A stretch of 64,000 bases of DNA, from positions 1,240,001 through 1,304,000 of the forward strand of contig CM074759.1 of NCBI GenBank assembly GCA_037355855.1. The letters run 5' to 3'. This document shows, piece by piece, positions 21,548 through 31,654 of the stretch (the stretch's first letter is position 1; the number at the start of each line of letters is the position of its first letter). Both the position numbers and the translations under genes were made by a program. The stretch comes from Pseudo-nitzschia pungens. Its lineage: Eukaryota > Bacillariophyta > Bacillariophyceae > Bacillariales > Bacillariaceae. The notes under the pieces are model-generated. The model was not told where the DNA came from, searched no databases, and was given only the letters and a program-made list of their open reading frames with translations.

Positions 21548-22735
21548 GGCACTTAAGGTGAGTGGAGTTGTGGTCCATAAATTTTTTTATGTTTTTATGG
21601 TTATTTGTACTTGTTGTGTATGGTTATGCGTACCTATGTTGTAGTTATTTGACTTGTAGGTATTATAGGTATTATTGTATTCAATTGTATGTATATTGTG
21701 TACCGTAGGTTTGTTTACCACGAATACTGAGTAAGTTAAGCCTTAGATATTCCTTTTGTTTTGGTTCGTTTTATTATTTTGCCAAGTTATTTTTTTCTTA
21801 CGCACGTAGCGCAGAATTAATTAATTACGGGTGTAGGTAATTAATTATGTACACAATTAACTAATTACGTACATAATTATTTAATTACGCCAATAAATTA
21901 CCTAAGACTGAATCACACGCAATGCGCAATATCTTTTATTATCAGTTTACATAATTAATTGACGTAATAAATTAATTACGTGAGTTATATAGGTAATTAA
22001 TTAATTATGTCAATATCTTATACAATTATGACATATTTAATTATTGACGTCCATTATGTGGGTATTTTAAATTAATTACGTCAATATCTTATTATTATGG
22101 TTACGTGGGTAGTTAAATAATTACGTCAAATGAGTGATTCCTGAAAACATTAATTGCATTAAAAGTTAATATAATAACGGTCGCACATGATTAAATTTAT
22201 GTGTTATGGAAACGATTTAGTTCTAATTAATGCAAACAATGCACGTTCAGAACCAGATCTGTACAGTCGATGCCCCTCGACTGTACAGATTTATTACTCC
22301 TCAACGGAATCTAAAAATAGAAAAACTGATCGAAATTTTAGTCGTAGAAGATGGGATGTCAGTCATCCAAAAATTTGGAACATTTGTTCTTTTTTGTAAC
22401 ATGTGTTCTGTAAATCGGCAAGTTGTGTTTCAAATTTGTTCCGAACCGAGTCGCCGGCCTGCTGTAGTAGAGGTTCGGCTAATGAGTTTTTGGTTTTAAG
22501 AAAGTGGATTCCAAATTCCTAAATGAGCTAAATAGCCACGAACGGAGAACGACCGTTAAATATCAATCAATGCACGTCCGTTGGGTGCGCAAAAAAATAA
22601 ACGTTGTTCAATAACATTTAATACTCTATGCAATTTATGTTTTCAGGAATCACTCAATATCTTATAATAATATTATTATAGGGCTTTTAAGAACTGGGGT
22701 ATATAGACGCTGGTACAAATCCTATTGGAAGCTAT
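21548..22735 (-). repeat. Right arm of large inverted repeat (AT-rich core)
   Basis: Reverse-complement partner of 12070-13140, with the same landmarks in reverse order: GGTGAGTGGAGTTGTGGTCC at the inner edge, GTATGGTTATGCGTACC, GTATATTGTGTACCG, TTTTGTTTTGGTTC, the TTAATTACGT block, then TATAATAATATTATTATAGG. A 524-bp transposon (22132-22655) interrupts this arm and is absent from the left arm. The inner edge lies about 450 bp upstream of the EMC1 start. Confidence 0.85.
22132..22655. mobile_element. MITE-like element, GAGTGATTC ends, 524 bp
   Basis: Ends GAGTGATTCCTGAAAACAT and ATGTTTTCAGGAATCACTC are perfect inverted repeats for at least 19 bp, flanked by AAT on each side (22129-22131, 22656-22658). 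The left inverted-repeat arm has the empty site. The interior differs from the 377-bp copy, but it also holds a perfect hairpin: 14-bp stem ATCTGTACAGTCGA, loop TGCCCC (22257-22290). Short open frames inside (up to about 89 codons) do not resemble a transposase, so it is presumed non-autonomous. Confidence 0.85.
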
Positions 22736-23972
22736 GGAAGCTAAGATAAGAACGGAACTGTAGAACCAAAAAGGTGATACTAAACAGGATGCTAGACAGG
22801 ATGCTAGGCCCTTCCAGTAGGATTTGTACCAGATCTACATACCCCAACTCATAGCTTCTTTACAATATAAGATATATAGGATGCTAAAATAAGAACGGGA
22901 CTGTAGAACCAAAAAGGAAATACTAAACAGGACGCTAGACAGGATGCTAGGCGCTTCAAGTAGGATTTGTATCAGATATACATACCCCAACTCATAGCTT
23001 TCTTACAATATAAGATATACAGGATGCTAAAATAAGAGCGGAGCTGTAGAACCAAAAAGGCGATTCTAAACAGGATGCTAGTAGACAGGATGCTAGGCCC
23101 TTCCAGTAGGATTTGTACCAGATCTACATACCCCAACTCTTAGCAACCCTATTATATAAGATATTCAGGATGCTACTAAGATATGGACGGAACTGTAGAA
23201 CCAAAAAGGAGATACTAAACAGGATGCTAGACAGGATGCTAGACAGGATGCTAGTAGGCCCTTCAAGTAGGATTTGTACCAGATCTACATACCCCAACTC
23301 TTAGCAACCGTAAAATATAAGATATACAGGATGCTACTAAGGTATGGACGGAACTGTAGAACCAAAAAGGAGATACTAAACAGGATGCTAGACAGGATGC
23401 TAGGCCCTTCCAGTAGGATTTGTACCAGATCTACATACCCCAACTCTTAGCTTCCTTACAATATAAGATATACAGGATGCTAAGATAAGAACGGGACTGT
23501 AGAACCAAAAAGGTGATACTAAACAGGATGCTAGACAGGATGCTAGGCCCTTCCAGTAGGATTTGTACCAGATCTACATACCCCAACTCTTAGCAACCCT
23601 ATAATATAAGATATTCAGGATGCTACTAAGATATGGACGGAACTGTAGAACCAAAAAGGAGATACTAAACAGGATGCTAGACAGGATGCTAGACAGGATG
23701 CTAGACAGGATGCTAGGCCCTTCAAGTAGGATTTGTACCAGATCTACATACCCAAACTCTTAGCAACCGTAAAATATAAGATATACAGGATGCTACTAAG
23801 ATATGGACGGAACTGTAGAACCAAAAAGGAGATACTAAACAGGATGCTAGACAGGATGCTAGACAGTATGCTAGGCCCTTCAAGTAGGATTTGTACCAGA
23901 TCTACATACCCAAACTCTTAGCAACCGTAAAATATAAGATATACAGGATGCTACTAAGATATGGACGGAACT
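22736..23972. repeat. Right minisatellite array, 145-168-bp unit
   Basis: Eight units, in the opposite orientation to 11200-12069. Each has ACAGGATGCTAGACAGGATG, GGCCCTTCAAGTAGGATTTG, TACCAGATCTACATACCC, CAACTCTTAGC, a TAAAATATAAGATATACAGG box, and GACGGAACTGTAGAACC. The GATGCTAGACAG subunit varies between one and four copies, which accounts for the variable period. Confidence 0.92.
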
Positions 23973-24640
23973 GTAGAATCAACTGAGGATAGATTTACTA
24001 CTTCAACCACCAGTCACTACTAGTACTAATACTAGTATTACTAGAGGGTGCTATTAGTAGATCCATCTGAGGACTAGCCTAGAATCAACTGAGGATAGAT
24101 CAACTACTACAACCACCAGTCACTGTTACTAATAGTAAAGGGCAGTCACTACTACTAATAGTAGAGGGTGCTATTAGTAGTTGATTTGTCTGAAGACTAG
24201 AGTAGAATCAACTGAGGATAGATTTACTACTTCAACCACCAGTCACTACACTACCAGTAGATGGTGGTATTACTAGTAAAGGGTGCTATTAATACTAGTC
24301 GTTGATTAGTCTGAAGACTAGGGTAGAATCAACTGAAGATAGATCTACTACTTCAACCACCAGTCACTACTACTAGAATCAACTGAGGATAGATCTACTA
24401 CTTCAACTACCAGTCACTACTACTACTAATAGTAGAGGGTGCTTTTAGTAGTTGATTTGTCTAAAGACTAGCCTAGAATCAACTGAGGATAGATTTACTA
24501 CTTCAACCAGCAGTCACTACTACTAGTGGTACTACTATTAGAGGGCGCTATTAGTAGATTCATCCGAGGACTAGCGTAGAATCAACTGAGGATTGATCTA
24601 ATACTTCAACCACCAGTCACTACTACTACGGTACCTTACT
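23973..24640. repeat. Minisatellite, about 100-120-bp unit
   Basis: About seven units starting AGAATCAACTGAGGATAGAT (near 23975, 24081, 24203, 24325, 24375, 24475, 24577), each followed by CTACTTCAACCACCAGTCAC, a run of ACTACTACTAATAGTAG and AGAGGGTGCTATTAGTAG. Not related to the neighbouring array. No gene. Confidence 0.9.
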
Positions 24641-26470
24641 ATTCCCTTGTTTTTAGGGATTTATTTTACCAAATCAATCCTCGTAATCCACTAATAAAAA
24701 ATTGTACGATTTTGAACATAAAAATTACAGACTGATTCATACATACTGAATGTATTACGTATGGTACCAAAACTCAATTCGATGCTCATACGGTCCGTAC
24801 TGGTACCACACTCATGCCATCTAATACCATACTAGCAGTAGCTACAGGCCAAACAAAATCCTTTCGTATTTATTGATTCTACTTGGCTCATCCCGGAACG
24901 AATCTAATATTATTGCCACTGCTACCCTTAGTTACCAAACCAAAATCTATCCCTATTTGATTCCCTCTAGAGATGAATCTACTACTACTGCCACTACTCT
25001 AGTAGTGTAGTACTAGCTGATGAAAGTACCGGTAATCTTACCTCGTAGTAATCCACTAATAAAAAATTGTACGATTTTGAACATACGGTAAGATCTTAAA
25101 CCTTAGTACGTACGTAGTACTAAAAATTACAGACTGATTCATACATTCATACATAACCTTAATCTTACTGTACGTATTACGTACGGTACCAAAACTCAAT
25201 TACTATTTAATCAGTTCTGATAAATATTTACGCCACACATACTCGAAAATTCAATTGCCGACTTTCGACCAATATTACTTTCACTCAACGAAACACCTAT
25301 CACGGGTTCATTTTGCTTCGACAGTTAAAAATCAATGTTACGTCTATTTTTTAATTCATTCAATTCGCGTCAATCACAATTGCCTTTCATACAACTATCA
25401 CAAACATTTGTCTAAACCTAACTTAAAATCAACAAATATCATTGCCAAAAACACAAAAAATGTCAAAAACCACAACTATTCGCGGGGTAAGATTTAGTAC
25501 AGCGATTCTTGCCAAGTCTACTGTTAAAAACAGTGAAATTTCAGTTTTTAACTTTCCCTGGTCTCTCACACTCTCTCTTCTAACGAAGTAAGAGCTCCAT
25601 TGTGACGGAGGTGTAAATACTCACAACTCCACTAACACTGCGAGCTGCCAACCCTCAGAGGATGCCGCGGCAAATTTATTTCAAACAGTCACGCTTTTCA
25701 ACAAAAAACAGTGTCAAAGGTCAACGCGCAAAGCATCGCTTTGATTTCCGGCGGCGGCTTCCGGATCAAACGTCCAAACCCAAACTCGTGACTAAAACGA
25801 CTGAGTGATTCCCGAGTGTAGAGGATACCGCAGCCAGACCCCAGGACCCTTGTTCCCAACCAGGGGTGATAGATAATAGAAAGGGGTGTGCCACTGCGCG
25901 ATGGAAAAAATTACCTATGCGTGTTGGGGTTGGGGTTTGTATTCGCCAGTCACGCACCCAAAAAGGCCGTAAATTAATCATATGTTTCATACCTAGCAAG
26001 GGTATCTGACCCCCAAAAAGCCTACAAATGTAACATGCACGGTAACAAATAATAATAATAATAGTACCTTAAGTAACAATTTCCAACTGTCAAGACGATA
26101 ATTAGAATGTTTACTTAAGTAACCATTTCCAACTGGTTACCGTTAAATATCAATCACCGTATTAAATTTTCAATACACATTAGAACATTTATGATGGAGA
26201 TTCAATTTAACACGGAGAATAGTTTAAAAATTTAACACGGGCTGACCAGGTTGTACCAACATCGTCGATGATGAAATAATAATAATACTACGTAATACTT
26301 CGGTACGTAATAATAATAATGAATCGAACCAGTCCAAAGAGCTCTCTTCCCAGCCATGAAAGATCTTCCGACAAACGGAAAAATTGAGATCATTGATTGA
26401 TTGAGGAGATCGACTTCGAACGAAAAATAATGCTCGTAAGCCTTACCGTACTTCGTAAGGTTAGTATTAT
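24641..26470. other. Intergenic DNA with a diverged direct duplication
   Basis: 24681-24779 and 25047-25201 are copies of one sequence (TAATCCACTAATAAAAAATT to GGTACCAAAACTCAATT). The second copy carries two extra blocks, of about 37 and 20 bp. TGAGTGATTCCCGAG at 25802 matches the end of the MITE at 12640, but no partner end follows. ACGGTAAG-type words are common. No gene is supported. Confidence 0.6.
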
Positions 26471-26504
26471 TTTCATCCATTAATTTCAAATCGGAACCGC
26501 AACG

Positions 26505-27031
26505 GAAACGAAGCCAGAAAGCGCCGGACGGAGCAAATGCTACCGCTGCTACCATTCGGCCGCCGGTACGGAAGCCGAACGGGACGCCTTTTCGGAGCGA
26601 TCCATCGCCGAGGCGAGGGCGGCCCTGTCCGCGGCCACCGAGAACGACAATGACGACGACGACGACGACGACGAGCACCGCGGCTGCATGAAGCTGCTCC
26701 CTGCGAAGATGATCCCGAACGAGCCGGGCCACGAAGCGACCGGATCCTTCCGGGGATCCCTCGTCGAGGGACGAGTTTCGAAACGTCCGGTCCCTCTGCC
26801 GCGCGGCGGAAGCCGATGCCGAGCGCCCGGACGGTTCCCGGCTCCGGAAAGGGTGCGAGGAGATGAGATGCGCCGGCGCCCGGAACCGATTCGAGGGACT
26901 CCGGGGTGGTCCGGTTGCGTTTGTTTCTTCGGCGACCGGAAAAAGCGCGAGACGTTAGCGGACCCGGGGGGGGGGGGAAGACTCCCGCCGCAACCATATC
27001 CGCGACTCGGCGACGGGATGGTGAGTGAATG
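26505..27031 (+). other. GC-rich island, possible gene remnant
   Basis: A GC-rich island in AT-rich DNA. The + frame that includes ATG 26688 stays open from upstream of 26540 to a TGA at 27030-27032. It reads through an acidic stretch (AALSAATENDNDDDDDDDEH) made by a GAC run, like the trinucleotide runs in EMC1, and then a basic, low-complexity tail with a G homopolymer at 26970. I recognise no domain, and the opposite strand is also open, as expected at high GC. It could be a decayed or partial gene; evidence is weak. From 27032 to 28101 I see nothing supportable. Confidence 0.25.
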
Positions 27032-28101
27032 ATAATCATTAGTATTTTTTTGTTCGCGAAATCCCGGGACCAACCGCTGTCCCATGTGTTTGCCAAGCAA
27101 AAGATGGGATTGACCGTGTTGCGTTGCCTGGTTTTGGTGTGTTGCGAGCGCTGCTGCGTGCCATAATTTGGTGGGGATGACGATTTTCGAAATAGATAGT
27201 AGATTCCGAAGACAGGCTGTGCTTGTAACTGCTGAGGAAAAATTGGATTTGTTTCCGACCCACATAGAAAATTATGGTGTGATGCGATGCGATGCCATGG
27301 ACACCACGGCAGCAAGAACCTATCTTTGTGCATGGGGTGACGTGTTTCCGAAATTTTGCTACTGCTCCATTTGCAACAGATCACCGCACTCACGACACAA
27401 TGTTTCTTTCCTCTGCAAATCGTTGTGTTCTGTCAACGCTCTGCTTCTTGCGAATTCTTTTCTGCGCAAACCGGGCATTCCATTCGAGAACAGGATGGCT
27501 CGGAGGACGACCACGACTCTTAGCGACAGTGACCAAATTGGCAAGGCTAGTTCCTTTGCTAGACCAACGAAAAAGTCGGGCCGGTGCTTTGCAGGATGAG
27601 CTGCTGACTCCCTTCGGAACACTCTCTCGGCAGACACAGACGCACAACTGTACCAGGCAAAATCCGCAATCCAAGACGGGAATGCCTCGCCAAGAGTTGC
27701 GCGGTGCTTCTTACACAGTTCGAATACGTGTGGAATAGTTCAGATACATGACATGGCACCCTCCGGGTCGCTCGCGAATCCGCAAATTGGATTTGTTCTC
27801 GGTCTCTCGACGCTAATTACTGCGGATCTGCGAGTTCACCACTGGATACTGAGAATTCTGTTGTAACACGGATTGCGGTACTGAGAATAAAGATACTCCT
27901 GGACAAATTACAATGTTTTTTAAAGTTACAACAGAAGGGTTCTGCGAAATGCGTTTGCAGCTGCGAATCGTCCCGAAATACAGAGAACGCCAATACCTAC
28001 GCTGAACGAAAGGATTGTGCTTCTTGTCAAGAGTGAATCGTTCATCGCTGACTATGGTTGTTTTTTTCTCCGAATGAGGGGGGTTCTCCGTTCTTCAGAA
28101 T

Positions 28102-30246
28102 TCATCTTCGAAAGACTCGGCTTGGTCTCCTCCGTGGTTCGACTCTTCGTTCTCCAGCGACTGAGTTGGTAGTTCTATTTCTCCCGTGTACTCGATCTCG
28201 ATTTCTTCGTCGGATTTGCTCGGTATCACCATCAAACGTTCCGGAGCGATCTCGTTCGTTTTGTCTTGTTCGTCGTCGTGCGGTCCGATCTTCCTGCGCA
28301 TTCGTTTGGTTTGTCTCGGCATCTTCGGCAGCATCGATTTGTTCCGGCACTATGGTTTCTAGCGGCTTTTCGTCGTGTGTGCCTTGCATTGGTTCGATGT
28401 CCTTCTCTTCGTTCGCTTGCATACTTTCGAGTTCTTCGGTGGGCTCGTCTTGATCGGCAGCGGAAAGCTCTGGTGAACCCTCCCTTGGTGCTTCGACCTC
28501 TATGCCCTCACTCTCTAGCTTGTCGTTGTTTCTTTCTTCGACTTCACCATCGGTTTCAAATCCCGATGATTCTGGTTCTAATGAAGGAGGGATCGGCTCG
28601 GTCGTCAAAATAGCAGATTTTTGTTCCGCTTGTTGATCTTCTACGTGTCCTTCACCATCGGATTCCGGGAGAAACTCGACTTTCTTCTTTTTGATTTTCT
28701 TTTCCGCTTTGGCTCGAAGATGCTGGTGATTCATTTCCCATTCCATGCCTCGGATGGCGTGCTCTTGGTCCAGCTCCAGCTTCATTTGTTCCATTTCACG
28801 GCGTTGGTCTTCGATAATCCGTCTATGTCTTGCGAGCTCGTCTTCTTTTTCTTGGGCCCAGGGACTCTCTTCCGGGGTGGATGCATGGGTGGCATCGTCC
28901 AAGAAGTCTATGCGCAAACTCTTTTGAAACTGGCGACGTCGATGCGCGGAATTTCTGTAGCGCCGACCAACAAGGTACCCAATGCTCAAGACTGCTGCGG
29001 TGGCAAGAATCCAGAGTGTTGCCTGGATTTCCACTTCCACGTCGTGCCAATCAATTCCACCTTTCCCGTAAGTCACACCATCGACCTTGATCGCTAGGAT
29101 AGTTCCCTGTTTGGATGCGCGTTCTAGGTCTTCTGTCGATGCTGGTTCCATGTCGGTCTTTGTCTCGAACTTGTAGCACTGGTTGCAATTCCGATAACCA
29201 GCGTCGTCGTAGCAATTGTATCCCCACTTTTCCTCGTCGCCTCCTCCGTCGTCTTCGTCCAATCGACGGAAGCGATCTTCGTCTTCGTACGTCGGAACTT
29301 TGTTGTAGGCTCGGCATGGCTGGCACACGTGATAATCCATCATCAGATCATTCCATCGAATCGTATTTGCCATCCAATTTTCAGCAACCTGGATTCCTTT
29401 GTCTTCGTCGTAATAGTAATAGGTATACCATTTTACAATGTAATTCGCAAAACTCATAGTGGATCTCTGGGTGCAGTCTTCATCTACATAAAGGCTTTCT
29501 GTAATGTTTCCACCTGTGAGTGGTGTAAGACCTCGGTAAACAGTGTTCCCGTCGTCGTCTTCAAGGTACATTTGGTTGCAACCCTGTGGGATGTAATCTT
29601 GCCTGTTCGACATGAACTCGTAGTCACTGCTGCTACCATCTCCGTCCCCGCTGCCGCTTTCCTCTTCTTTGTCACCGTCCCAAATACAATAGCCTTCGTG
29701 CTTAAATAATTGTTCCGCCCAATCCGTGAAACCGTCAGTTTCCTTGAAGACACCGATGAGTTGGAAGTGGCTGCGAGAAGCGTGGCAATTCATCTTGGCA
29801 CAGCGAGGCGTCTTACAGGTAGTTTTGTCCCATGTAGAAGTGATGTGATCGTAGAATTGGTATTCTCCAATCTCGTTTCCACGATAGTGCGGGTCGTGGT
29901 ATGCGGCCCATAGAACCTTCCGGGAGCAGTCGTCTCCGTCGCCACTGCCACTACCGAGACCCCGTCGGTTTGACTTTTGCGTTCTTTTCGAGCCAAACAG
30001 TTTTGTAGTGAGCTTTCGGTAGATGTTGGACTCATCATAGTTGTCGCCACTTTTTTGCTCGATATCGCAATCGATGTATGCGCCAAGATAACGCCAGGCC
30101 ATCGAATAAGGCTCGTATTGATTCCCCTTGCTATCCACCAAATAACTCTCATAGTCCTCACCAAGATTTCGGTTTTTCCTATGATTCAACTTTCCCACAG
30201 GGGCTACAGGTGCCACCCATTCTGGAATCTTCATGAATGATTCCAT
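28102..30246 (-). CDS. Single-pass membrane protein, Cys-rich ectodomain, unknown function
   Basis: 714 aa from ATG 30246. The N-terminal 420 residues are Cys- and Tyr-rich, with motifs such as CHASRSHFQLIGVFKE, HEGYCIWDGD, DYIPQGCNQM and CQPCRAYNKVP; they look extracellular or lumenal. One hydrophobic segment (TLWILATAAVLSIGYLVG, about residue 428) is followed by basic residues, a charged coiled coil (residues 470-540, EDQRREMEQMKLELDQEH), an acidic region, and a strongly basic Arg-rich tail. I recall similar proteins from diatoms but cannot name a function. No signal peptide follows this start. An in-frame stop precedes it, with a TAG just upstream that could be a 3' splice site, so a missing signal-peptide exon is possible. 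Confidence 0.75.
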   Translation of the reverse strand: MESFMKIPEWVAPVAPVGKLNHRKNRNLGEDYESYLVDSKGNQYEPYSMAWRYLGAYIDCDIEQKSGDNYDESNIYRKLTTKLFGSKRTQKSNRRGLGSGSGDGDDCSRKVLWAAYHDPHYRGNEIGEYQFYDHITSTWDKTTCKTPRCAKMNCHASRSHFQLIGVFKETDGFTDWAEQLFKHEGYCIWDGDKEEESGSGDGDGSSSDYEFMSNRQDYIPQGCNQMYLEDDDGNTVYRGLTPLTGGNITESLYVDEDCTQRSTMSFANYIVKWYTYYYYDEDKGIQVAENWMANTIRWNDLMMDYHVCQPCRAYNKVPTYEDEDRFRRLDEDDGGGDEEKWGYNCYDDAGYRNCNQCYKFETKTDMEPASTEDLERASKQGTILAIKVDGVTYGKGGIDWHDVEVEIQATLWILATAAVLSIGYLVGRRYRNSAHRRRQFQKSLRIDFLDDATHASTPEESPWAQEKEDELARHRRIIEDQRREMEQMKLELDQEHAIRGMEWEMNHQHLRAKAEKKIKKKKVEFLPESDGEGHVEDQQAEQKSAILTTEPIPPSLEPESSGFETDGEVEERNNDKLESEGIEVEAPREGSPELSAADQDEPTEELESMQANEEKDIEPMQGTHDEKPLETIVPEQIDAAEDAETNQTNAQEDRTARRRTRQNERDRSGTFDGDTEQIRRRNRDRVHGRNRTTNSVAGERRVEPRRRPSRVFRR

Positions 30247-31239
30247 TGTTTCGGCAAGTGCTACTATTTTTTGTTATGATCCACAACGATGACTGTCGAA
30301 TTCTCTTCTCAGTAGGAAGAATAATTACCATATGTTGATGTTCTGTAGGTGAATGCCATGAGATGATTAGTATTCTAGATTTTGATTTTGATAGTCCGCT
30401 GTCGGTTTCGTTGCGCTCAAATCAATTTCAACGCACAACGTATCCAACAACACGCGTCAATGTAGTGCCCCAGATCACCGTAAGGAATGATACTGAAAAT
30501 TACAATAGAAAGTGCGCGCAAAAACTTGAAAATTTTTGTTCGTAACGAAATGTGGTGACCTTTACTATGACATAGTGACTGTCACATTCTCAATAGCCCC
30601 TAGACATTGAGGGCTATTACTTTATCTAAATCTCGGTCCTGTTGGGGGGCCGTACAACTCGTGACCAGCAACGGCGAAAATTTGCAACTGCTTCATTTGG
30701 CTTCGATGCAGTATTCAATATTCTGCGACATCTGTGGTGATCCCCATCCTACATCCTAATTTACCTTTGTTGAGTATCCAAAAGGTGTCATCACCCGATT
30801 ACGCAAGGTCTTGCACAATTGAAGCATCTACCTCGTTTGGGGCATAGACCCGTTCAGTTACAGACCTTGGCACGTCATTCACTGTCTCTCCGTCCAATTT
30901 AATGTCAAGAACAAATCAACTACGAAGTAATTGCTAAAAATTGAGAAAGACAGCAAAGCTGCGAATCCTAGAAAGTACAGGGAGTTCTGAGAAAAAACAA
31001 GCTCATCGAAGGCTGAATCGAAAAACCAAATATCGAGTAACAAGGGGGGGTTGGTCCAAAAATTTATTAGCTCTGTGACTATGGAAAGGCGTCGCCGCTT
31101 GCGCTTCATCCCAACGATTCGTGTTCTCCAAAGTGAAAAACAAGTTTGTGAAAAAATCAGGCGATTTCTGACAAGATTACTCAGCTCCGGCAAATTTTGG
31201 TTTGTAGGAAAACAAAACAGAATCTCACCACAGCAGTAT
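30247..31239. other. Intergenic, no gene seen
   Basis: About 1 kb between the membrane-protein gene and tRNA-Ser. It has moderate AT content, no repeat structure I can see, and only short open frames. Confidence 0.5.
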
Positions 31240-31321
31240 GACACCGTGGCCGAGCGGTTAAGGCGATCGACTAGAAATCGATTGGGTCTATCCCGCGTAG
31301 GTTCGAGTCCTGCCGGTGTCG
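31240..31321 (+). tRNA. tRNA-Ser (AGA)
   Basis: A perfect 7-bp acceptor stem pairs GACACCG (31240-31246) with CGGTGTC (31314-31320), with discriminator G at 31321. The D arm is TGGCCGAGCGGTTAAGGC (A box). The anticodon stem is ATCGA/TCGAT around loop CTAGAAA, so the anticodon is AGA (31273-31275). A long variable arm, typical of tRNA-Ser, precedes GGTTCGAGTCC (B box). TTTT follows directly (31322-31325), a Pol III stop. No intron. Confidence 0.97.
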
Positions 31322-31654
31322 TTTTACACTATGGACTACTTTTGGTAAGTTTAACTTCCCTCGGACATGCCCCAGGGAGCTCTTTCGTCATCGAGCCCAA
31401 CGCATCTCAATGCTTCTCAAGGAACATCAGGAGTACTACGCCGTAATAAGGTTTAGTTCAGGGAGAGATCAGTCTTTCAAATCGATATAAATCAGGGTTT
31501 CTGCTGCTGCCGTTCCGCTACCGGAACACCGGCGAGCGCAAGATATGGGAAAAGGAATATTTTCACCAACCGACTGGTATGCAGACCGAAAACGACGGCG
31601 TCGAGGTCGGGCAGGACAAACGATGTCAGTTTTCAACACATAGTGAAGAATTTT

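Noticed and set aside
26232..27393. Long minus-strand frames opposite the GC-rich island
   Set aside because: High GC opens several frames; the products have Val and Arg runs from the trinucleotide repeat and no domain.
27168..27738. Overlapping + frames of about 145 codons
   Set aside because: Several frames are open at once, there is no codon bias or domain, and start contexts are poor.
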